Assembly (NCBI GenBank): GCA_937895345.1
Contig: CALAWP010000084.1
Span: forward strand, 26,331-90,330
Reading direction: 5' to 3'
DNA: 64,000 nt
Source of the DNA: an uncultured Paenibacillus sp.
GTDB lineage: Bacteria > Bacillota > Bacilli > Paenibacillales > Paenibacillaceae
Shown here: positions 34,396 through 42,599 of the stretch, one piece after another
How positions within the stretch are numbered: position 1 is the first letter of the stretch
Layout of the letters: each line of letters starts with the position of its first letter
Notes under the pieces: generated by a model
Database searches by the model: none
Told to the model about the DNA's origin: nothing
The model's input: the letters and a program-made list of their open reading frames with translations, nothing else
Position numbers and translations under genes: made by a program

Positions 34396-35268
34396 TCATA
34401 AATCCGAATCGATAGGCAGTTTTTTGATGGGAGCGTAAATATGGTAGGCGGAATCCAGACGATGAACGTCGTCAAAACATTGAATCAGCTCGATTGGCGA
34501 ATCCTCGGGCTTCTGCCTGGAAATTTTCAGAAATCACGCGTAATCCGTTTTTAACACATCGCCAATGTCCAGAAGGTCGCCCGAATAGTTGAATTTGGCG
34601 CAAAAGAGCTGCGGCACGTCGACGGTAAAATAGAAAGGTTTCTCGATCTGAATATCGTAAGGGATTCCGCACAGCACTTTGAAGCGGGTCGAATCCGGCT
34701 GGCAATTCGAATAAACGACATAACATGGGCCGCTGACGGCAGTGTTCAATTCCTCCAGCAGTTTATTCGAATGGGATCGAATCTTCGCCTTGTAATCATC
34801 CGCAGCCAGATCAACCTCAAAGGCAATGCCGGTCAAGCGGAGGGATGCGAATTCCGTCAGCGTAAAATCGGTGACCACATCGCCATTGAAGTTTTTGACG
34901 GGCCGTTGCACGACGGCAGGCACCGGACGGTATAACAGCTTCAGGTCGGTCTGTCTGAGGGCGCTTGGAGGCATGCCGAATTGGCGCTTGAAGGCGCGGG
35001 TGAAGGACGACGGCGTGCCGAAGTTTAGCCGGCAAGCGATATCGGTCAACGGCAAATGGCCGGCTTGAACGAGCGGAAGGGAGGCGTTCAGCCTTCTGGA
35101 CAGGATGTAATGGTTTAACGAGCAGCCCATCATGGCCGAAAACAGCCGGTGAAAATAAAATTTGGACAGGTTGAAGACATTGGCGACCGAATCCAGCGAT
35201 AAAGGCTGGTCCAGGTTGTTCTCAATATGCAGTAGAGCGCGCTCCATGATCTCATGATGGTGGTCCAT
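34396..35268 (-). pseudogene. AraC-family regulator with GyrI-like effector domain, interrupted by in-frame TGA
   Basis: The intact frame runs from the ATG at 35268 (AGAGG upstream) to a TGA at 34534-34536, giving 244 residues. Past that stop the same frame stays open for 45 further codons to a TGA at 34396. Those codons read as the expected end of a GyrI-like domain (KPEDSPIELIQCF, SAYHIYAPIKKLP). Residues 1-105 are an AraC double helix-turn-helix (LSLDSVANVFNLSKFYFHRLF, LTDIACRLNFGTPSSFTRAFKRQFG) and 125 onward the effector domain. The site would be CGA (Arg) in an intact gene. Either a nonsense mutation (truncated by about 45 residues) or a base error. Divergent from the DUF4386 gene. Confidence 0.75.
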
Positions 35269-35341
35269 AGCAACCTCTTTTATTCGAAAATTTTGTCGTC
35301 ATTCTTATCATACGGGCGATCGGCCCAAGGAGGCAAGACTT

Positions 35342-36040
35342 ATGAATCAAGACAGAAGAAACGGCATCACCATCGGCATTTTGTATATTGCGGCTGCGGT
35401 CACTTCCATCATTGCGGTCATCTTGTATGAGCCGGTATTGTCGGATCAATGGCATATGACCGCGGCCAACGGATGGACGACCAAGGTGCTGGTCGGCGTC
35501 CTTAACGATCTCTTGCTGGTAGTGTCTGCCATAGGCACGGCCGCGATGCTGTTTCCGTATTTGCGCCGTTGGAATGAGCAGCTGGCGCTGGGACATTTAT
35601 GTTTTCGATTTATGGAGGCTGTGTGTATCGCGGTCGGCGTCGTAAGCATATTAGGGTTATTGCAGCTCAGTATTGATTATGACGCCAACGGCTTGGCAAC
35701 GGAAGCCGGTCTTTACGAGGTCGGTTACCTTCTCCAATCCGTTCATCGCTGGACTTTCATGCTTGGGCCCAATTTCATGCTGGGCCTCAATACGGCCATG
35801 TACAGCTACTTGCTCTATAGAACCGGCTTGGTTCCCCGGCCCCTGGCGCTGTTTGGCATCGTTACGGCTGCGCTCGTCTTTACGGCTGGCCTATTGGAAA
35901 TGTTCGGCGTGGTACAACCGCTGTCTGCGGTTAAAGGAATCATCGCGTTGCCGGTGGGCGTTTATGAGATGAGCTTGGCCGTTTGGCTGATTGCGAAAGG
36001 ATTTCATAAGGAAAGTCTGAAGAAATTACGGGCAGGCTAG
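35342..36040 (+). CDS. DUF4386 family membrane protein
   Basis: 232 residues with about six hydrophobic helices. The N-terminus GITIGILYIAAAVTSIIAVILYEPVL and the segments RFMEAVCIAVGVVSILGLLQLS and LGPNFMLGLNTAMYSYLLYRTGLVPRPLALFG are typical of DUF4386. Function unknown. AAGGAGG precedes the ATG. It is divergent from the interrupted AraC gene, which probably controls it. Confidence 0.85.
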   Translation: MNQDRRNGITIGILYIAAAVTSIIAVILYEPVLSDQWHMTAANGWTTKVLVGVLNDLLLVVSAIGTAAMLFPYLRRWNEQLALGHLCFRFMEAVCIAVGVVSILGLLQLSIDYDANGLATEAGLYEVGYLLQSVHRWTFMLGPNFMLGLNTAMYSYLLYRTGLVPRPLALFGIVTAALVFTAGLLEMFGVVQPLSAVKGIIALPVGVYEMSLAVWLIAKGFHKESLKKLRAG

Positions 36041-36186
36041 CGGTTTTAAGCGGAATTTGGTTGTTTTGGAAGGCTGCTCTCAAAGGGGTAGGGACGTAAA
36101 CCGTCAGCTCCATTGCGGGCGGCTATTTATTTGTGTTGATGAGATTTGCAAAGATGTTGTGAGCTAACCTTACTCTTAAAACCGCT
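36039..36186. repeat. Widely spaced 12-bp inverted repeat after the DUF4386 gene
   Basis: AGCGGTTTTAAG (36039-36050) and CTTAAAACCGCT (36175-36186) are perfect inverted copies 124 bp apart, the first overlapping the DUF4386 stop codon. Nothing gene-like lies between. No role is assigned. Confidence 0.35.
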
Positions 36187-36242
36187 TAACAGCAGTGCAT
36201 ATTGCCGGGTGAAGAGTGCATGTTAAATAAAGTTACAACGAT

Positions 36243-36253
36243 AAAACGCTTTC
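36243..36253. promoter_or_regulatory. Candidate cre (CcpA) site before the ROK gene
   Basis: AAAACGCTTTC matches the centre of the cre consensus (AAARCGYTTTC) and lies 5 bp upstream of the -35 box. Confidence 0.4.
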
Positions 36254-36257
36254 GCTG

Positions 36258-36285
36258 TTGACAGCATAGAATTCTATGATAAAAT
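36258..36285 (+). promoter_or_regulatory. Promoter of the ROK regulator and transporter operon
   Basis: TTGACA (36258-36263), 16-bp spacer, TAAAAT (36280-36285). Transcription would begin near 36292, just before a XylR-type operator. Confidence 0.65.
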
Positions 36286-36295
36286 AACCTCATGC

Positions 36296-36324
36296 TTAGT
36301 TTGTTCGTTCTTCGATCAAACTAA
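36296..36324. promoter_or_regulatory. XylR-type operator (xylO-like) at the ROK gene promoter
   Basis: TTAGTTTGTTCG, 5-bp centre, CGATCAAACTAA: 12-bp arms with one mismatch. The outer TTAGTTTG / CAAACTAA is the core of the Bacillus XylR operator. It lies directly after the predicted transcription start, a typical repressor position. Confidence 0.7.
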
Positions 36325-36344
36325 TATGCGAAGTAGGTGAAGTC

Positions 36345-37478
36345 ATGCATAATCAAACGGGTAGTCTGAATTTAATCAAAAGGATCAACCGCTCGCTCGT
36401 CCTGGATTTGATTCGCAAGGAACAGCCGATCAGCCGTGCGCTGATCGCGAAGAAGCTGGGACTGAGCCGGTCAACGGTCACCGGCATTGTCAACGAGCTG
36501 CTGGCGAAGAAGTTCGTGGTGGAGACCGGGTTCGCCGACTCGACGACCGAAGGCGGAAGGCGGGGCATCGAGCTAGGATTTAACCCGAAGTCGGGCTTCG
36601 GCATCGGGGTCGATGTCGGAAGGACGAAGAGCCTTGTCATCTTTACCGACTTGGACGGGGCAATCGTACACCGTTCCGAGCACCGTACAAGCGCTTCGTT
36701 AACGGAATTTATTCGTCAAGTCCATGCCGATATCGAGGAAGCGGGAGTCGACTCCAAGCGGATTCTGGGGATGGGCATCGGCTTGCCCGGCATCGTCAAC
36801 AGCGACACCGGCCAAATTCTCGACGTGCCGGCGCTGGAATGGGGTCCCATCAATGTGATTGACGCCATGAAGGATCAATTCCCGTTCCCGGTGCACGTCA
36901 ACAACGACGTCAACTGTGCCGCATTGGGCGAACGATGGCAGGCACGCGACGGCCGATGCGACAACATGTTTTTTATCGCGATCGGATCCGGGGTGGGCAG
37001 CGCGATCATCGCGAACGGCTCCCTGATCGAAGGCTACAGCTACTCTGCCGGAGAGATCAACAACCTGCTTGACAGGGAAGACCTAAGGATGGGCCGGATG
37101 CCGCTGGCGAACGGAACGGGCGTCTTCGAGCAGCAGATCTCGGGCAAGGCGCTGGCGGAGAGCGGCGTGCCGGCGGAAGAGCTGTTTCGCCGATACCGGG
37201 ACGGCGATGCCGCGGCGCGCGACCGCATTCACGAATTTGCCGACTACTTGTCGGTCACCATTGCGAACGTCGTCAGCTTGCTGAACCCCGAGAACGTGAT
37301 GATCGGGGGAGGCGTATCCGGTTCGATGGACGCGATTATCGAGCGCGTCCGCAAGAAGGTCGCCGAATTGACGCCGATTCGCACGAAGATCAGCTTGGCC
37401 CGTCTCGGTTCGGATGCCGGCGGAATCGGAGCGGTCGCCTATGTGTTCCAAAAGCTTCAGGATGCTGAGGACCTCTAA
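36345..37478 (+). CDS. ROK-family transcriptional repressor (XylR/NagC-type)
   Basis: 377 residues. Winged helix about 10-75 (NRSLVLDLIRKEQPISRALIAKKLGLSRSTVTGIVNELL). The sugar-kinase-like ROK domain begins GFGIGVDVGRTKSLVIFTDLDG, with GMGIGLPGIV, VNNDVNCAALGE and AIGSGVGSAI. The usual ROK zinc site (GH-x9-11-CxCGxxGCxE) is absent: after SAGEINNLL the sequence reads LDREDLRMGRMPLANGTGVFE with no cysteines. This suggests a regulator with an altered fold or effector site. Two XylR-type operators flank the gene, so it probably represses itself and the downstream transporter/enzyme operon. RBS AGTAGGTGAAG. Confidence 0.88.
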   Translation: MHNQTGSLNLIKRINRSLVLDLIRKEQPISRALIAKKLGLSRSTVTGIVNELLAKKFVVETGFADSTTEGGRRGIELGFNPKSGFGIGVDVGRTKSLVIFTDLDGAIVHRSEHRTSASLTEFIRQVHADIEEAGVDSKRILGMGIGLPGIVNSDTGQILDVPALEWGPINVIDAMKDQFPFPVHVNNDVNCAALGERWQARDGRCDNMFFIAIGSGVGSAIIANGSLIEGYSYSAGEINNLLDREDLRMGRMPLANGTGVFEQQISGKALAESGVPAEELFRRYRDGDAAARDRIHEFADYLSVTIANVVSLLNPENVMIGGGVSGSMDAIIERVRKKVAELTPIRTKISLARLGSDAGGIGAVAYVFQKLQDAEDL

Positions 37479-37504
37479 TGGCCCCATGGGGGACATTAGC
37501 AGAT

Positions 37505-37533
37505 TTAGTAAGTTTGTACTCAGAACAAACTAA
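37505..37533. promoter_or_regulatory. Second XylR-type operator, before the binding-protein gene
   Basis: Contains AGTTTGT, a 7-bp centre and ACAAACT in a perfect inverted repeat (37511-37531), extended to TTAGTAAGTTTGT / ACAAACTAA. It lies 21 bp before the binding-protein start and just before AAAGGGAG, so it may act as a roadblock or control an internal promoter. Confidence 0.65.
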
Positions 37534-37553
37534 ATAAAGGGAGATGAGGAAAT

Positions 37554-38828
37554 ATGAAAAAATCGGTTATCGGTACATTGGCAATCGCTTGTATGATGGT
37601 TGCGGTTACGGCTTGCGGAGGCGCCAACAACGGAGGATCGAACGACGGGACGACGACGATTCGCGTGCTGTCGAGCGACGACTTTGCGGGTTTCCGCCAG
37701 GAAGCGATAAAGGAGTTTAACGCGCTTCATCCGGACATCAAGGTCGTGCTTGAGAATGTCGCCTATGATCAGCTGCACGACAAAGAGCTCGCTTCCTTCA
37801 ACGCCAGCGGCAACGCGGCTTACGATATCGTTGACGTAGACGAGATCTGGACGTCCGAATATGCGAATGCCGGTTTTATCTTGCCCGTTACCGACCGCTA
37901 CACCGAGGAAATGAAGCAGGGCATCCTGCCGGCAAGCCTGCAAATCGCAAGCTACAACGAAGAGTTGTACGGCGTTCCGATGTTTAACGATGTCGTCTTC
38001 TTCTATTATAACGAAGAGATGCTGAAGCAAGCGGGATACGATCAGCCGCCCGCGACATGGGAGCAATTCTCCGAAGTATCCAAAGCCTTGGAAGACAAGG
38101 GCATTACGCAAGGCTCCGCAAGCGCCTGGGGCTTCAGCGCCAACGAAGGGTTGACCGCTTATTTCGCGGAGTTCCTCGGCTCCCATGGCGGCCGCTTCCT
38201 TGACGACGCCGGAACTCCGGTCTTTAACGACGAAAAGGGCGTACAAGCGCTTGAATATTTGAAGCAAGCGATCGACACGGGCGTCATCGATCCCGCATCG
38301 ATCAACTATAACGACCGTCAGGTGCTGGATGCGTTCAAAAACGGCAAAACGGCTTTCGTTGCCGGCTGGTCGTTCTACTGGGGAGAGCTGAATGCGGCCG
38401 ATTCGGCGGTCAAAGGAAAAATCAAGATCGGCCTCGTGCCGGCCGTCGAAGGCGCGCCTCCAGCGGCGGCGACCGGTTCGATGTATCTGGCCGTCACCTC
38501 ACAAAGCAAAAACGCCGATGCCGCTTGGAAGTTTATCGAGTTTCTCGGCAGCAAGGACATTCAGAAGCAGCAGGCGATTAAAGCCGGAGCACTGCCGATC
38601 TGGTCCGATCTGTACGAGGATGAAGAAGTGAAGGCACAGCATCCGGCGCTGGCGGAAATGCAGCGTCAGCTGGAATACGTCATTTCCCGTCCGTCCCTTG
38701 ACGCTTACAACGAGTTTTCGAAAGAACTGCAAATTGCCATTCAAGAGGTGCTGACCGGGAAGAAGGATGCGCAGACAGCGCTTGATGAAGTGGCTGCGAA
38801 AGTCATCGAACTGCAAGCAAATTTCTAA
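37554..38828 (+). CDS. Extracellular sugar-binding lipoprotein
   Basis: 424 residues; lipoprotein signal MKKSVIGTLAIACMMVAVTAC with Cys21. Solute-binding family 1: TTTIRVLSSDDFAGFRQEAIKEF, WGFSANEGLTAYFAEFLGSHGG, ATGSMYLAVTSQSKNADAAWKF. First transporter gene after the ROK repressor, under the second XylR-like operator. Feeds the two downstream permeases. By gene order it matches FrlO of the Bacillus fructosamine operon, but the sequence alone does not fix the ligand. Confidence 0.9.
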   Translation: MKKSVIGTLAIACMMVAVTACGGANNGGSNDGTTTIRVLSSDDFAGFRQEAIKEFNALHPDIKVVLENVAYDQLHDKELASFNASGNAAYDIVDVDEIWTSEYANAGFILPVTDRYTEEMKQGILPASLQIASYNEELYGVPMFNDVVFFYYNEEMLKQAGYDQPPATWEQFSEVSKALEDKGITQGSASAWGFSANEGLTAYFAEFLGSHGGRFLDDAGTPVFNDEKGVQALEYLKQAIDTGVIDPASINYNDRQVLDAFKNGKTAFVAGWSFYWGELNAADSAVKGKIKIGLVPAVEGAPPAAATGSMYLAVTSQSKNADAAWKFIEFLGSKDIQKQQAIKAGALPIWSDLYEDEEVKAQHPALAEMQRQLEYVISRPSLDAYNEFSKELQIAIQEVLTGKKDAQTALDEVAAKVIELQANF

Positions 38829-38840
38829 TACAACAAGAAT

Positions 38841-38895
38841 GAAGGGGCCGACGACGACGGAAGCCCGTCCGGAATCGCCCGGCCCCTTCTTCTCT
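38841..38895 (+). terminator. Intercistronic hairpin between binding-protein and permease genes
   Basis: GAAGGGGCC / GGCCCCTTC with a 31-nt loop region, followed by TTCTCTT. Probably a partial terminator that lets the binding protein be made in excess. Confidence 0.65.
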
Positions 38896-38914
38896 TCGTG
38901 GACGGAGGACGATA

Positions 38915-39799
38915 ATGAGCCGCAAATTACGACCTTACGCTTATCTGCTTCCCAGCTTTCTGGCCATTGCCGCCGTTATTCTGGTGCCGTTAGGCTATGC
39001 TCTCTTTATCAGCTTTATCAATTTGACCAAAAACGTCCGCAAGCTGGACAATCCGGATTTGTGGGATTATGTGGGCTTTGCGAATTTTGCCAAGGTGCTG
39101 TCGGACGCCGCGTTTTGGCAGGCGCTCGGCAGGACGCTCTATTTTACCGCCGTATCGGTCGGCCTGGAATTTACGATCGGCATGCTGTTTGCTCTTATCT
39201 TGAACGAAAAGTTCCGGGGTCGAGGCCTCGTTCGGGGCATTATGCTGATTCCCTGGGCCTTCCCGACCATCGTCAATGCGGTTCTTTGGAAATGGCTTTA
39301 CGATCCCGATCATGGAACGGTGACGGTGCTGTTGTATAAGCTTGGCATCACCGACGGGTACTTTAACATTTTGGGCAGCTCCTTCTCGGCGATGAATGCG
39401 ATTATTATTGCGGACGTCTGGAAAAATACGGCGTTTGTGGCGCTCATTTTGCTTGCGGCGATGCAATCGCTGCCGAAGGAGGCGTACGAGGCAGGCATGA
39501 TGGACGGCGCGAGCGCGATTCGGCGGTTTTTCACCATTACGCTGCCGCTGCTGGCCCCGGCGATTCTCGTTGCTCTCGTGATGAGAACGATGGAGGCGTT
39601 CAAAGTGTTCGATATCATCTACATTATGACGGGCGGCGGACCGGCCGGAGGGACGCAGGTGTTGTCGTTCCTGACCTACCAGTCATCCATGATGTTCGGC
39701 AACTTCAGTTACGGTTCGGCGCTGGCGTTTGTGATGTCGTTCTTTATTCTGATCTTTGCCGTCGTCTATATCAAAATCCTTTACAGAAATGCGGAGTAG
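38915..39799 (+). CDS. Sugar ABC transporter permease (MalF/UgpA-type)
   Basis: 294 residues with GGACGGAGGACG before the ATG. Six membrane segments, starting with YAYLLPSFLAIAAVILVPLGYALFISF. The EAA loop reads EAGMMDGASAIRRFFTITLPLLAP near residues 190-215. Membrane half of the importer in this ROK-controlled operon; pairs with the permease that starts 5 bp downstream. No ATPase in the operon. Confidence 0.9.
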   Translation: MSRKLRPYAYLLPSFLAIAAVILVPLGYALFISFINLTKNVRKLDNPDLWDYVGFANFAKVLSDAAFWQALGRTLYFTAVSVGLEFTIGMLFALILNEKFRGRGLVRGIMLIPWAFPTIVNAVLWKWLYDPDHGTVTVLLYKLGITDGYFNILGSSFSAMNAIIIADVWKNTAFVALILLAAMQSLPKEAYEAGMMDGASAIRRFFTITLPLLAPAILVALVMRTMEAFKVFDIIYIMTGGGPAGGTQVLSFLTYQSSMMFGNFSYGSALAFVMSFFILIFAVVYIKILYRNAE

Positions 39800-39804
39800 A
39801 GCCT

Positions 39805-40656
39805 ATGGAAAGAACAAAACCGCAAAAAATACTCACTTATTTGGGCGTATTGGGCGTCTTGCTGTTCACCCTTGGACCGTTGCTGCTGCTCGTCGTCGCG
39901 ACCTTCTCGTCGAGTGCCGACCTGAACGGAAAATCGCTGCATTTGGTTCCGGAGAAATGGACGCTGGACAACTACAGGAACGTTTTCTCGGGCCAGGCGA
40001 GCGATGGCAGCCTGCCGCCGTTTATGACTGCGATGAAGAACAGCGTTATTACGGCATTGTCGGCAACGGCGCTGTCTCTGTTTGTCGGCATGTTTGCGGC
40101 TTACGCTTATGCGCGCTTTCGGTTTCGGGGCAAAAACGCGCTGCTGATCTCCGTGCTTGGATTTCGGATGGTGCCGGAGGTCGTCCTGCTCATTCCGCTT
40201 TACGTCATCTTTGCGCGTATGGGCATGATCAATTCGAAGCCGTCGCTGGTTCTCATTTATACCGTATTCAATCTGCCGTTTGTCATATGGATGCTCCAGG
40301 GCTTCTTCCGGAGCTTGCCGAAGTCGATGGAGGAATCGGCGCAGATGGACGGCGTTTCGCCGCTCGGGGTGTTGTTCCGGTTCGTACTGCCGCTGTCTCT
40401 TCCCGGCTTGGTGGCGGCGGGCATCTTCGTACTTCTTCTCTCGTGGGATGAATTTATGTTCGCGAGCATCTTTACGTCCACTTATGATGCGAAGACGATT
40501 ACGGTGGCGATTTCGGAGTTTTCCAAACGCGGTTTGATCGATTTCGGCATGCAAATAACGGGAGGCTTGCTGGCTTCCTTGCCGCCGATCATTCTCGCCC
40601 TCTTCTTGCAAAAATTTATCATCAGCGGCCTATCGGAAGGCTCGGAGAAAGGGTAA
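39805..40656 (+). CDS. Sugar ABC transporter permease (MalG/UgpE-type)
   Basis: 283 residues, 5 bp after the previous gene. Six membrane segments. EAA loop EESAQMDGVSPLGVLFRFVLPLSLPGLV near residues 172-200. Extracytoplasmic insert SADLNGKSLHLVPEKWTLDNYRN after the first helix. It ends QKFIISGLSEGSEKG rather than the usual GxVKG. Second membrane half of the importer; SIS-domain gene follows after 6 bp. Confidence 0.9.
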   Translation: MERTKPQKILTYLGVLGVLLFTLGPLLLLVVATFSSSADLNGKSLHLVPEKWTLDNYRNVFSGQASDGSLPPFMTAMKNSVITALSATALSLFVGMFAAYAYARFRFRGKNALLISVLGFRMVPEVVLLIPLYVIFARMGMINSKPSLVLIYTVFNLPFVIWMLQGFFRSLPKSMEESAQMDGVSPLGVLFRFVLPLSLPGLVAAGIFVLLLSWDEFMFASIFTSTYDAKTITVAISEFSKRGLIDFGMQITGGLLASLPPIILALFLQKFIISGLSEGSEKG

Positions 40657-40662
40657 TGCAAC

Positions 40663-41655
40663 ATGAGCAAATTTTATACCGAAGTGCAACAACAACCGGA
40701 GGCGTTGCGCCAGACGCTGCGCCATAACCATAACTCGGCATTCGCAACGGAGAAGCCGCTTCTGTTTACGGGCATGGGCAGTTCGCTCGCGGCCTCGGAG
40801 CTGCTGGTTTCTTATTTGAACTACAGCGGCGTGCGCGCCTCGGCCATCGACAATTCGGAGCTGCTGTATTATTATGACAAGCGGTTTCTGGATCAGCATC
40901 AAGTGGTCGTCGTTTCGCAAAGCGGCGAAAGCTACGAGGCGAAGGAGCTGGCTTCCCGATATTCCGGGACGTGGGCGGTCACGAATACGCCGGACAGCTC
41001 GCTGGCCAAGCTCGCCGGAAACGTTTATCTGACGCATGCGGGCAAGGAGGAGGCGATTGCTTCTTCGAAGTCGTTCACGACAACGGCGGCTTTGCTGCTT
41101 CAGCTCGGCTCCCGGATGGTCGGCCAAGATTTGACGGACGAGCTGCTGCGCGCCGCCGGCGTGATCGAATCGGTACTTCCGCAGGCGGAAGCGTATCGGA
41201 AGCAAATTGGCGATTTTCTCGATCCGCTGCGCCCGCTCATGCTGCTCGGCCGCGGGCCGTCCGTCTATACGGCGCGCCAGGCGTCGCTGACGCTGAAGGA
41301 AACGGCGCGCATCTTCGCCGAAGCCGCCTCGGGGCCGCAATTCCGTCACGGGCCTTTCGAGCTGCTGAAGGAAGGTGTGCAGGCGGTATTCTTTAACCCG
41401 AAAGGCGAGACGTATGACATAAACCGCAATTATGTGCTCGAGATGACCAGTCTCGGAGCGAAGGTCGTCTACGTATCGGACGAGCCGATCGATCATCCGT
41501 CCGTCCTGTCGTTCGCTCTTCCGTCCGTCCAGGAGTATGCGAGTCCGATCGTTTATTCCTTGATCGTTCAGCTCGCCGCCGTCGAGCTGTCCGCACGAAG
41601 AGGCCTGGTTGCCGGCGAAGCGCAGATTATCACCAAGATTACCGGGAAGGAATAA
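40663..41655 (+). CDS. SIS-domain sugar-phosphate enzyme (NagB-II/GlmS-isomerase or FrlB type)
   Basis: 330 residues, two SIS domains. The first has FTGMGSSLAASELL and the phosphate loop VVVSQSGESYEAKEL; the second has LLGRGPSVYTARQASLTLKETARI, QFRHGPFELLKEG with the catalytic-type HGP, and a basic C-terminus. By family this is an amino-sugar phosphate isomerase/deaminase or an Amadori-sugar deglycase. Gene order (binding protein, two permeases, SIS, PfkB kinase) equals Bacillus frlO-N-M-B-D, which degrades fructosamines. The sequence text, however, looks closer to GlmS/AgaS-type than to Bacillus FrlB. Cytoplasmic. Specificity is open. Confidence 0.85.
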   Translation: MSKFYTEVQQQPEALRQTLRHNHNSAFATEKPLLFTGMGSSLAASELLVSYLNYSGVRASAIDNSELLYYYDKRFLDQHQVVVVSQSGESYEAKELASRYSGTWAVTNTPDSSLAKLAGNVYLTHAGKEEAIASSKSFTTTAALLLQLGSRMVGQDLTDELLRAAGVIESVLPQAEAYRKQIGDFLDPLRPLMLLGRGPSVYTARQASLTLKETARIFAEAASGPQFRHGPFELLKEGVQAVFFNPKGETYDINRNYVLEMTSLGAKVVYVSDEPIDHPSVLSFALPSVQEYASPIVYSLIVQLAAVELSARRGLVAGEAQIITKITGKE

Positions 41656-41662
41656 ACGTGCA

Positions 41663-42595
41663 ATGATTAATTTAGTGGGGATGCTGACGGCCGACCTCAT
41701 TCTGGCGCAAGTTCGGAACCGACCCGACTTCGGAGAGGAGCATATGGTCGATCATATGACGATACGTGCCGGTGCTCTGGCCAATACCTTGTTCCCGCTG
41801 GCGAAGCTGGGCGTGAAACAGAACGTGTTCTCGATTCTGGGCAAAGACGAGTTCGGAGATCAAATCTATAATGAACTGTCCCCGATGATCGAGAACGATA
41901 TTCGCCGGTCGGATACGCCGACGATGCTGTCCGTATCCGTCGTGAAGGAAGGCGGAGCGAGGTATTTCGTCACGTACAGCGGAAACGCGTATGAATTTAC
42001 GCCCAGCCTGGCAGCGGACATCAAGCCGTTCGGCGAGGCGAAGGCACTGATGCTGTACGGGTATTTCCTGGCGCCCGCGTTCGGCCCGGAAGGAGCATTG
42101 GCCTGTCTGGAGGGCGCCAAGGCGGCCGGTCAGCTGACCTTCTTCGACGCCAACTCGGCCATTGACGGCTGGAGCGAGAAGAGCCGGCAAGAGATCTATT
42201 CGTTTCTCCCGTATATCGATTATTTCATGCCGAATGACGAAGAATTGCTGAAGCTGACAGGAGCGTCCTCGGAGGCCGAAGCTGTCGATATGTTGAGAAG
42301 ACGCGGCGCGCGGACGGTCGTCGTCAAGCGGGGAGCGGATGGGGCCGCCGCCTATCCGCCCAACGGGCCGGCCGTCCGCCACCCGGGCTTCCGGGTCGAG
42401 GCGTACGATACGACGGGCGCGGGCGACAGCTTTAACGCAGGATTCATGTACAGCGTCCTGAATCAGGCGGACTTGCATCGCGCGCTTGCCTTCGGCAATG
42501 CGCTGGCGAGCATCGTCGTCTCCCGCAAGGAGGACCGTTATCCGGCTCTTACGGAAATCGAGGAGAAGCTGGAGGCCAAGCTGCACGCCAATTAG
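41663..42595 (+). CDS. PfkB-family sugar kinase
   Basis: 310 residues from the ATG at 41663, 7 bp after the SIS stop; an in-frame ATG at 41609 lies inside the SIS gene and is rejected. Ribokinase fold: MINLVGMLTADLIL start, IRAGALANTLFPLAKLG substrate motif, YFMPNDEELLKLTGAS, VVVKRGADGA and the catalytic anion hole/base DTTGAGDSFNAGF. It would phosphorylate the imported sugar (fructosamine-like or another ketose derivative) before the SIS enzyme splits or isomerises it. Last gene of the ROK operon; convergent with DUF1992, 4 bp between stops. Confidence 0.88.
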   Translation: MINLVGMLTADLILAQVRNRPDFGEEHMVDHMTIRAGALANTLFPLAKLGVKQNVFSILGKDEFGDQIYNELSPMIENDIRRSDTPTMLSVSVVKEGGARYFVTYSGNAYEFTPSLAADIKPFGEAKALMLYGYFLAPAFGPEGALACLEGAKAAGQLTFFDANSAIDGWSEKSRQEIYSFLPYIDYFMPNDEELLKLTGASSEAEAVDMLRRRGARTVVVKRGADGAAAYPPNGPAVRHPGFRVEAYDTTGAGDSFNAGFMYSVLNQADLHRALAFGNALASIVVSRKEDRYPALTEIEEKLEAKLHAN

Positions 42596-42599
42596 ACGC

